Shown here one piece after another: positions 35,712-43,025 of a stretch of DNA of 64,000 bases. The stretch is taken from NCBI GenBank assembly GCA_964493325.1, contig CAZBMD010000007.1, forward strand, positions 1 through 64,000, in the 5' to 3' direction. The position numbers and the translations under genes were made by a program. The number at the start of each line of letters is the position of its first letter. Within the stretch, counting starts at the first letter, position 1. This DNA is from CAZBMD01 sp964493325 (GTDB lineage Bacteria; Babelota; Babeliae; Babelales; RVW-14). The notes under the pieces are model-generated. The model was not told the origin of the DNA, made no database searches, and worked only from the letters and a program-made list of their open reading frames with translations.

Positions 35712-36557
35712 TTATCTCCGCGAATTTTTTAGAAGCGATGCACATGCTACTATCGTTGCAACAACAACAATAGCAGGGCCTGTTGGAATTGTTTCGTAAT
35801 GATAACTAATAATGCTCCCAAGCGTTGTTGCCAGTGCACCAAAAAATGCAGAAAGAAGAGCCATGGTGTGCAAATGCGCTGTCCATTGCCTTGCAGCAGC
35901 AGCAGGAGCAATAAGAAGCGCGGTAATAAGAATAACGCCAACCGTTTGCATGCCAATGCCAATCAGAATGGTAAGCAAAATAATGAGCAGAATATCAAGA
36001 AATTTTACGGAGTACCCAACACTTTTGGTAAATACTACATCAAAGGTGAAAACGACAAGCTCTTTCCAGCACAACATGATGCACGTCACAATACAGGCTC
36101 CAGTAATTGCAATCGTATACATATCGCGATGCAACAAAAGGGCTGCGTTACCAAATAAAAACTTTCCAAGAACCGCTTGCTGAGCGCTACAAGAACGTTG
36201 CATGATGGTCATGAGCACTAAGCCGGTGCCAAAAAAAAATGAAAGAATACATCCAAGCGTTGTATCTATTTTCAATCTGGTTGTGGCCTGTATGCCATGC
36301 AGAACCAATGCTCCAATCAAGCTTGCACAAGTACCACCTGCAAGAAGAATAAGTGGACTTGTTGTACCAGTAAGCATAAATGTTACGGCAATTCCGGGTA
36401 GTGAGGCATGAGCCATTGCATCGCCAAATAAACTTTGCCCACGTAGCAACGTAAAACAGCCTAAAATGCCAGCACATACACCGAGCATGCTTGTAGCAAT
36501 GATCAGCGGTATCAACGGATGAGCATGTTCAACATAGGAAAATATTGAAATTAGCAT
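35712..36557 (-). CDS. Metal ABC transporter permease
   Basis: The 281-residue ABC-3 family permease has about eight membrane helices. It carries the family segments CAGILGCFTLLRGQSLFGDAM followed by HASLPGIAVTFML, and the C-terminal VGVILITALLIAPAAAARQW. It forms the membrane channel, probably as a heterodimer with the product of the next gene. It overlaps the ATPase gene by 7 bases and ends 2 bases before the next start, showing tight coupling. Confidence 0.92.
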   Translation of the reverse strand: MLISIFSYVEHAHPLIPLIIATSMLGVCAGILGCFTLLRGQSLFGDAMAHASLPGIAVTFMLTGTTSPLILLAGGTCASLIGALVLHGIQATTRLKIDTTLGCILSFFFGTGLVLMTIMQRSCSAQQAVLGKFLFGNAALLLHRDMYTIAITGACIVTCIMLCWKELVVFTFDVVFTKSVGYSVKFLDILLIILLTILIGIGMQTVGVILITALLIAPAAAARQWTAHLHTMALLSAFFGALATTLGSIISYHYETIPTGPAIVVVATIVACASLLKNSRR

Positions 36558-37267
36558 GGTGCTACGCCGTATGTCTGAGCAAGAATTGCAGGAGTAATGA
36601 CATCCGCAATAGGTCCGCAGGCAATTGCTCGCTTGTTGATGAGCAGCGCCCAGTCAAAATAACTTCTGAGTGTTTGTAAATCATGATGAACCATAATGAT
36701 GGTCTTGCCTTGGTTGCGCAGATTGCGCAAAAGCGAAATAATCATTTGTTCAGAATAGGCATCAATCCCAACAAACGGTTCATCGAGTAAATAAAGCGTT
36801 GCATCTTGGGCAAGCGCTCGTGCAAGAAAAAGACGTTGCTGTTGGCCACCAGAAAGCTCTTGAATTGAGCGATCCGCATAGTCTGTCAGCCCAACTTGTT
36901 CAAGCGCTTTGTCAGCTCGCACCCAATCAGCTTTTGTTGGCCGTTTAAACCAACCCAGCGAGCCGTACCGACCCATGATTACAATATCGCGCGCCGTAGC
37001 AGGAAAATCCCAATCAACAGAAGAACGCTGCGGAATGTAGGCAATCTGAGAACTTATTTTTGCATACGGCTTACCCATAAGTCTTACTGTACCAGCTATA
37101 GATGGAATAATGCAAAGCACCGACTTTAAAAAAGTTGTTTTTCCAGCACCATTTGGACCAATAAGTGCAGCAATAACTCCTTGCGGAATTTGCGCACACA
37201 AATTGTTTAAAACAATGTTGTTACGGTAAGCAACGGTAAGGTAGTTAACTTCAAGTGCAGCGTCCAT
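36551..37267 (-). CDS. Metal ABC transporter ATP-binding protein
   Basis: The 238-residue ABC ATPase has Walker A GPNGAGKTTF (about 36-45), the signature LSGGQQQRLFLARAL, Walker B TLYLLDEPFVG and the H-loop MVHHD. Its closest resemblance is to the TroB/MntB/ZnuC group, fitting its place between a metal-binding protein gene and two ABC-3 permease genes. Confidence 0.94.
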   Translation of the reverse strand: MDAALEVNYLTVAYRNNIVLNNLCAQIPQGVIAALIGPNGAGKTTFLKSVLCIIPSIAGTVRLMGKPYAKISSQIAYIPQRSSVDWDFPATARDIVIMGRYGSLGWFKRPTKADWVRADKALEQVGLTDYADRSIQELSGGQQQRLFLARALAQDATLYLLDEPFVGIDAYSEQMIISLLRNLRNQGKTIIMVHHDLQTLRSYFDWALLINKRAIACGPIADVITPAILAQTYGVAPC

Positions 37268-37271
37268 AATT

Positions 37272-38204
37272 TTATTCCTTAATTTGTAATGCAGCTACCA
37301 GCGTGTCTATGGTGTACCGCATCATCGAGCTATAGGTAGAAGCGGGAGAATCTTTATCGCCCAAAGAATCTGTATAAAGCTCTGGTCCAATAAAAACTTT
37401 TTTATGATAACGAGCAACTGCTTGTTGCAGAGCTTCGATACTTTTTGGTGGGATGCTCAACTCGGTAAAAACCGTTGAAATATTATTATCAGCAATGTAG
37501 CGCGCCAAATTTTCAACACTTGCCGTGCTGATATCGGCATCAGTACTAATACCTTGCAAGCCAATAACTTCAAATCCATACGTTTGCCCAAAATAACCAA
37601 ATGCATCATGAGCCGTAATAATCACGCGCTGAGCAGGCAAGAGTTCTTTGGCTCGCTCGAGAACATAATTATGAATATTTTCAAGCTCATGGCAATAACA
37701 CAACGATCGCTCACGATAGGCGTCTGCATGCACTGGAAAATTTTCAACAAGAATTCTTGTCACGTAGTGCACAAGCTTAATCCACAGCGGAATAGAAAAC
37801 CAAACATGAGGATCATAACACTCAGCACTATCGGTAGATCGGATATCACTTTTGACAAGCGCTTTGGATGCGGCAAAGGTTGGCTTGTAACTTTTCATAG
37901 CTTTAAATAGCTCGGCCATTTTGCCTTCAAGATGAAGGCCTTGATAAATAATCAGATCAGCATTGGCAATATAGTGCATGTCATTTTCTGTTGCTTTATA
38001 AAGATGGGGATCAATTCCTGGCTTCATGAGGCTGATAATTTCAATAGTATCACCCGCAATCTGCTCAATCATATCTGCAAGAAGGGTTGTGGTACATACG
38101 ACCTGAGGTTTTTTGCGGCCATGAACAGGCGACTGCTTGTTCAAGATAACACACAAACTTATAAGAAGTGTTATAGCAATGAGTGAAAAGGGAAACAATC
38201 TCAT
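37272..38204 (-). CDS. Metal ABC transporter substrate-binding protein (TroA/ZnuA family)
   Basis: The protein has 310 residues from ATG 38204, which opens the signal peptide MRLFPFSLIAITLLISLCVI. The further upstream TTG at 38273 gives a poor, extended N terminus. Cluster A-1/SBP-9 family features: VVCTTTLLADMIEQIAGD, a first metal His in GIDPHLYKATENDM, a second His in CYDPHVWFSIPLWIKLV, a third His in ITAHDAFGYFGQTYG, and a Glu in FTELSIPPKS plus a Asp near the C terminus. There is no His-rich loop, so Mn, Fe or Zn are all possible. It may be lipid-anchored through Cys17 of the signal segment, but no strict lipobox is seen. Confidence 0.9.
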   Translation of the reverse strand: MRLFPFSLIAITLLISLCVILNKQSPVHGRKKPQVVCTTTLLADMIEQIAGDTIEIISLMKPGIDPHLYKATENDMHYIANADLIIYQGLHLEGKMAELFKAMKSYKPTFAASKALVKSDIRSTDSAECYDPHVWFSIPLWIKLVHYVTRILVENFPVHADAYRERSLCYCHELENIHNYVLERAKELLPAQRVIITAHDAFGYFGQTYGFEVIGLQGISTDADISTASVENLARYIADNNISTVFTELSIPPKSIEALQQAVARYHKKVFIGPELYTDSLGDKDSPASTYSSMMRYTIDTLVAALQIKE

Positions 38205-38431
38205 GAGGAATACTACACCGTTAGAATAAATTAGAAAATCACAAACCAACCACACCCAATTCTTTTGGTCCAATGATTCTAGCGAAAAATTATTAAAAAG
38301 CTAACAATCAAGAGATCATGAAATTAGATTGTTACATCATCTTATTTGCTCATAGATCTACTAATAATTGATAAAGACATGAGCTGCTGTTAGCATTAAA
38401 ACATAGTCACTTTAAAAAAAGGGGATGTCTC

Positions 38432-39103
38432 GTGAATTATTTGAGGCGCTTGTTACTTTTGTCTGTTTTATTATGCAATGCCATCATAATAGAAGCGGCA
38501 AAAAAGGATACATCATACTACTGCTTGTCAAAATCAAGAATCAAAGATTTTTTAATGAGTTTTGACTTTAATCTTGTAGAGCAACTAAAAATTCACCACG
38601 AGAGCAATGACTTTAAAAAATTAGATAAAAATCTTTCAGATGCATTTGAACGAGCAAAACAGTTCCATCAGCTTGGAATCTTCATAATGCCCGATAAAAA
38701 CTCTTTCTTAGATCAACTTATTTATTGCTTTGGCCCATCTGAAGAAATTACTCGTACTGTTAAAAAATTTATAAATAAAAAAATTCGTGAAACCAATAAA
38801 AAACATACTATCAAAGAACAGACCAAGCTTGCTAGCAATTGGATTGAACCCAGTCCTAACACAACGCTTAACTTTGTATGTAAATGCATAAAAAATTTTT
38901 TAAAAAACTACCCAAGCAATCTTGAAGATCCTGATTGCTTATTTATTTTTACAGCATTAGTCAGTCAGAAAAAGAGCATCGTCTATTTTTACCCATATGT
39001 CCCATCTTTAAACTGCAAAAAAGCACAGCAAGTCAATACGGATCAAGGGTCCATGCATAACCAGCAACAAGAGCTCAATAATAACTATGAAGAAATTTCC
39101 TAA
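38432..39103 (+). CDS. Secreted protein of unknown function
   Basis: The 223-residue protein starts at GTG 38432, with AAGGGG 8 bases upstream. Residues 1-22 are a signal peptide (LRRLLLLSVLLCNAIIIEA). The mature part is Lys/Asn rich with predicted helices and a few cysteines (YCLSKS, YCFGPS, CKCIKNF, NCKK). No known family. It is divergent from the ABC importer operon, with about 230 bp of AT-rich DNA between. Confidence 0.55.
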   Translation: MNYLRRLLLLSVLLCNAIIIEAAKKDTSYYCLSKSRIKDFLMSFDFNLVEQLKIHHESNDFKKLDKNLSDAFERAKQFHQLGIFIMPDKNSFLDQLIYCFGPSEEITRTVKKFINKKIRETNKKHTIKEQTKLASNWIEPSPNTTLNFVCKCIKNFLKNYPSNLEDPDCLFIFTALVSQKKSIVYFYPYVPSLNCKKAQQVNTDQGSMHNQQQELNNNYEEIS

Positions 39104-39193
39104 AACGCAGAAGCTCTTATTTGCTGCATAGATTTACTTGGAGTTGTAGCACCCTCTTGCTTGTTATCTTTTGCATAATTTTCAAAAGAAATT

Positions 39194-40894
39194 TTATTTA
39201 CAAGCACTTTTAAGCTCAGCCTGATCCTTTAGTTTTTTAAGGTTACTTATGGCAATGCGAATTGCTTGAACAATAGTCTCGCGAGCTTCTTCTGTTGCTG
39301 ACTCCATGTAACCCCTAAGCGAGTCGTATTCTTTTTGCGTAAACTCAAACTTAAATATAGACTTCGCTTCTCGGTTAGGAATATAGATCACCACAGGAAC
39401 TTCTGGATCATTCTGGTCATACAGCAAAGAGACCTTATTTGCCTCAAGATCGTTAAGATCAACCTTCGGAAACTTGTACCCTTTTTGGCGAGCATAAAGC
39501 TCTGTTTTTTGAAGAGTAGTCCCAATAACATCTCCAGACACGTCTGCGGCAATATATAAATTAACATTACGACGCAGAAGCGGAGGGAACGGAAGATTAC
39601 ATGCCATTCCTGCGTCAACTAACGTTAAAAATTTATTTTTAGAAAAAGGAACTCCTTTTAGTCCTCGAGTAAAATTAAATATTTGAGGAGGAGAAAAACG
39701 GAGACTATCTATCACTGCATGTTTTTTTGATAGTGATAACAAAGTATTCATTTCTTTAAATACTGCTCTTACTGCCGACTGTACAAATTTTGTAGGCATC
39801 TTGGCATCGCCTAACATCTTGCTCATGGATTTTTCAATTGGAGGCAACGCAAACCGCAAAAAATCTTTTATGTGAGCAGCGTACGCCGAACCAAACATAC
39901 CCATCATAAAACCAATACCCGGCTCCATAGCTGGATCAACAGTTCGACCGTTGATAAAATATTTTCCAAATGCCAATGTTGGTATCCATGTTTTTAGATA
40001 TTCTGCACCAATTTCAAAAGGCGATAACTCTACCCATTCGTACGGATATGTCTTATCAATAGCTGCGGTGAAAAGAGAAAATGGATAGTTGCCAGATTCC
40101 ATGTGCGACGCCAAGCCTGAAAGATATATTTCTTGTTTTTCTTTGGGCAAATCTCTGAAAAAAGAATCTGCAAGAAACCCTCCCCAAATATCGCAAAACG
40201 ATATCGGCTGATAATCGGCAATTTTTTTAACAAGCGTTTTAGCTATGGCATCAAAGTTAGTGCGCGCAAGCTTTCGCTCATTGATCACCTCATGTTTTTG
40301 CATAATTTCATTAAGGTCTGCCAATGATGAATTTCGTGCAAGCCATGAACTCAGCATCCACGTAGATCCAGAAAGAGCTGCCAAATAGGAACAAGCATCA
40401 AGTACACCAATTTTTTCAAGACCCATTAAAAACCCTAGCGACGCAATCATTGCTTGATTACCCCCACCACTTAACACAAGACCGATGTTCGGCATCTCAT
40501 CATCTGTTATAGATTCGCCCAAAAGAGTCTCAAGAGCAGGCTTAACCTTGACTGCTCGACGGTTGGCAACAGCTGCAATCTCGTCCGAGCACAAATCATT
40601 TCCTTGTCGAACTGAAATTGGCTCAATTTGAAAATTTTTTATTTTAAGTATTTTACGAAAAGCATTTGAGATAAGATTAGAAAAACCATGGAGTTTCCAT
40701 TCGGCAGCTGACAACTTGGCCTTCTCAACAACTTCACACGTAACCAGGTCATCATTAAACAATTCCTTATCAGACTCCAAAGACGACCTCTTTTTTGATT
40801 CTAGATAATTGAACATCAAGAGAGACATGCATATCACACAAACAATGGTTGCAACAATAGTACCAAGCCTATATAAAAATTGACGGATATTCAT
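39194..40894 (-). CDS. Exported/membrane-anchored cytosolic-phospholipase-A2-like lipase (PLA2_B/patatin fold)
   Basis: The protein has 566 residues from ATG 40894, preceded by AAAGGTGC. One N-terminal hydrophobic helix (about residues 12-30) anchors or exports it. The lipase core matches the cPLA2/lysophospholipase catalytic domain: oxyanion loop LVLSGGGNQAM (142-149), then the nucleophile in AALSGSTW (Ser175 in GxSGS-like context). Next come the family stretch ELSPFEIGAEY, the FGKYFINGR and MFGSAYAAH motifs, and the catalytic Asp427 in LVDAGMACNLPFPPLL. The usual SGGGxRAM Arg is Gln here. Such enzymes cleave fatty acids from phospholipids. A role on host membranes is an inference. Confidence 0.85.
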   Translation of the reverse strand: MNIRQFLYRLGTIVATIVCVICMSLLMFNYLESKKRSSLESDKELFNDDLVTCEVVEKAKLSAAEWKLHGFSNLISNAFRKILKIKNFQIEPISVRQGNDLCSDEIAAVANRRAVKVKPALETLLGESITDDEMPNIGLVLSGGGNQAMIASLGFLMGLEKIGVLDACSYLAALSGSTWMLSSWLARNSSLADLNEIMQKHEVINERKLARTNFDAIAKTLVKKIADYQPISFCDIWGGFLADSFFRDLPKEKQEIYLSGLASHMESGNYPFSLFTAAIDKTYPYEWVELSPFEIGAEYLKTWIPTLAFGKYFINGRTVDPAMEPGIGFMMGMFGSAYAAHIKDFLRFALPPIEKSMSKMLGDAKMPTKFVQSAVRAVFKEMNTLLSLSKKHAVIDSLRFSPPQIFNFTRGLKGVPFSKNKFLTLVDAGMACNLPFPPLLRRNVNLYIAADVSGDVIGTTLQKTELYARQKGYKFPKVDLNDLEANKVSLLYDQNDPEVPVVIYIPNREAKSIFKFEFTQKEYDSLRGYMESATEEARETIVQAIRIAISNLKKLKDQAELKSACK

Positions 40895-40927
40895 CAAGCA
40901 CCTTTATCTAAAATAAATATACGTCTT

Positions 40928-42550
40928 TTAAAACACAAGATCAGCATCTACTCCTGCAGATTCCTTGTCGCTCACCCATTCAACATCAATGGGGTCAAAA
41001 GATCCCTTTCTTGCGGCACCCAGACGAACAAATTGCTCATCTCGATCATCGCTCAAAGGTATTTCATAGGGCTGCACAACCCAGTTATCATACATTTCTT
41101 TTGTGGTCAGCAGCACAAAACAATCAAATGGAACAGACTGCCCCTCGGCCGCAGAAGTTAACGTAAAGACCGGAAACATTCCTCTCAGCGAAAAACTTTC
41201 ATTAGAACCATGCTGCTTGCCAAGAACATCAACCCAATGATACGGACCCATAGGATATTCAGGCTCTTTGTGAGATTCGGGAATTTTTTTTGATTCTTGT
41301 TGTTGCGAAAAAAACATTTTAAAGCCAAAACGCATATCCTGGTGCCCTCTGAAAAATGCACGCAATCCGGTTTTTCGTAAAAAATCTTTTACTGCAAGTA
41401 TGCCCGCAAGATAACCAACCCCGCGCTTTGCTCGATTTTTATACATTTTTGCATCACAAATTTCTGCATACTGTCCACGTCCTAAAAAACGACGATCTTG
41501 CAAAAGTTCTGGTTGTGCAAAATCACTCCAGTTAAAACCCGCATAGTTATTTTCTTTGTAGTTCATATCGGCTAAGCGAGCCTCTACCCAATTTTGGTCT
41601 TGCTTGTTAAGCCTTGTCTTTGAATCTATGAACCTCCAGGGCGTAACATGATTATCAACATCCTGGTCAACCTCTTCATTAATCACGTCAAAATTTTTAT
41701 CACTTGCAAGAAATTGACGCGGATTATACCCGGTCTCTATGCCTCCATGGCAGCATTGCACAAACTCAGGATTCTCCTCTGCTCCAGAACCCAAATAGAG
41801 TGCGTAAGGAAGTAGTTCAAAAAATTTACGAATGCTGTTAAACCGTTTTTCGTGACCAGAATATTTTTTATTAAACTCTTTTTTGAAATCAAAGCCACAA
41901 TAGACGCCAGGCTCTTCGTGATTGCCTCGGACTAAAAACACATGGTCGGGGTTTGCAAGTTTAAGACGCATGAGCGTGTACACCACCTCAACACCAAAGC
42001 GGCCACGATCAACCAAGTCACCGGTAAAAATCATGTAAAAATTTTCTTTTTTGATAGAAAAATCATTATTCAGATAATTAAGCGCCACCAGTCGCCATAA
42101 ATTACGAAGTAATGAATGAATACTACCGTGCAAGTCACCAATCAAGCAGACGGTGCTATCGGTTGGAACAATCAATTTCTGAACGTGAGGATAGAGGGGC
42201 GTCTTGCTCTTTTCTTTATCTTTGCTGTCAAAATCCCAGTTATCAATTTTAACCGGATCAAGAGCTTTTTCAGAAAACCATGCATCATCGCTCGTTACCC
42301 AGTTCTTATACAAATCAACACAGCTATCAGCAGTACTAACAAGGTCATCAACCGGCAAGCAGGTCTTCTCCAGCTGAGGTCTACCCCGCTCTGCTGACTC
42401 ATCAAATTTTTTAAAGCAGGCATTACTCCATGCCGCAAGAGTCTTATGTACAACCGACGGCCTCTCTACACCACAAAATACAGATTGTACCGTAAAAATA
42501 GCAGTAAGCAGTCCCATCGAAATTCTAAATAAAATATGTCTTTTTAACAT
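40928..42550 (-). CDS. Exported PPP-family serine/threonine (metallo)phosphatase
   Basis: From ATG 42550 (AGGGGG upstream) the product has 540 residues and a signal peptide (HILFRISMGLLTAIFTVQSVFC). The catalytic region shows the PPP signature set: GDLHG (138-142), GDLVDRG (177-183), RGNHE (208-212), then CCHGGIE and a late FRGHQD. These bind the two-metal centre of calcineurin-like phosphatases of the eukaryotic PP1/PP2A/PP5 style. The C-terminal ~200 residues extend beyond a minimal PPP domain. Signal peptide plus eukaryote-type motifs suggest an exported enzyme, perhaps acting on host phosphoproteins (inference). Confidence 0.87.
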   Translation of the reverse strand: MLKRHILFRISMGLLTAIFTVQSVFCGVERPSVVHKTLAAWSNACFKKFDESAERGRPQLEKTCLPVDDLVSTADSCVDLYKNWVTSDDAWFSEKALDPVKIDNWDFDSKDKEKSKTPLYPHVQKLIVPTDSTVCLIGDLHGSIHSLLRNLWRLVALNYLNNDFSIKKENFYMIFTGDLVDRGRFGVEVVYTLMRLKLANPDHVFLVRGNHEEPGVYCGFDFKKEFNKKYSGHEKRFNSIRKFFELLPYALYLGSGAEENPEFVQCCHGGIETGYNPRQFLASDKNFDVINEEVDQDVDNHVTPWRFIDSKTRLNKQDQNWVEARLADMNYKENNYAGFNWSDFAQPELLQDRRFLGRGQYAEICDAKMYKNRAKRGVGYLAGILAVKDFLRKTGLRAFFRGHQDMRFGFKMFFSQQQESKKIPESHKEPEYPMGPYHWVDVLGKQHGSNESFSLRGMFPVFTLTSAAEGQSVPFDCFVLLTTKEMYDNWVVQPYEIPLSDDRDEQFVRLGAARKGSFDPIDVEWVSDKESAGVDADLVF

Positions 42551-43025
42551 CAAATCCCCCTGCAATAGCTGCAATAAATCTTTTTTCAAACTATATTTTC
42601 TTTCTACTAGCAGCAAAAGCTTTGCCTTCTGAATGTCATACCGGACTTGATCCGGTATCCATGCTCATCGGTCTATCTAGGGGTGGATCCCGGCTCAAAG
42701 GCCGGGATGACACCATACAATCGTTTTCTTATCACACAAATCTTATGCTCTCTAATTTCAGAAACGCCCGACCGTCAATACGAGCATAAGCCCAACGTGT
42801 TTATTAAATTTATAATAGCAAATAAATTAACACAAGCTCAATAAAAAAGGATAAATTTTCTCATCAAATCGATTTTCAAGGTTATATTTTTAGCCAAGAA
42901 CTTCAATACAGAGTATTGATGGCCAAACCCTTTTCGCGGCGCCTTCTTACTGCTATCCTTAGGCCCATGCTCAAAAGGCGAGCTCAAAAAAAGTAAAAAA
43001 GCCATACCAGATCGAAAGGGCCGCT
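42551..43025. other. Intergenic region before polA
   Basis: The 475 bases hold the palindromic repeat at 42634-42712 and otherwise AT-rich DNA. The last part has AAAGGG just before ATG 43026. I see no supported gene here; a 65-codon frame across the repeat is a chance frame. Confidence 0.6.
42634..42712. repeat. Dispersed palindromic repeat, copy 1
   Basis: This 79-base element is bounded by TGTCAT and its inverse ATGACA. It contains two hairpins: ATACCGGA-CTTGA-TCCGGTAT on the left and CCCGGC-TCAAAG-GCCGGG on the right. It resembles short TGTCATxCCGGxxTTGAxCCGG-type elements common in many bacterial genomes. A second copy lies at 58997-59073. Confidence 0.8.

Noticed and set aside
42647..42844. 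65-codon frame across the palindromic repeat
   Set aside because: Its sequence is that of the repeat; such frames arise by chance in these elements.
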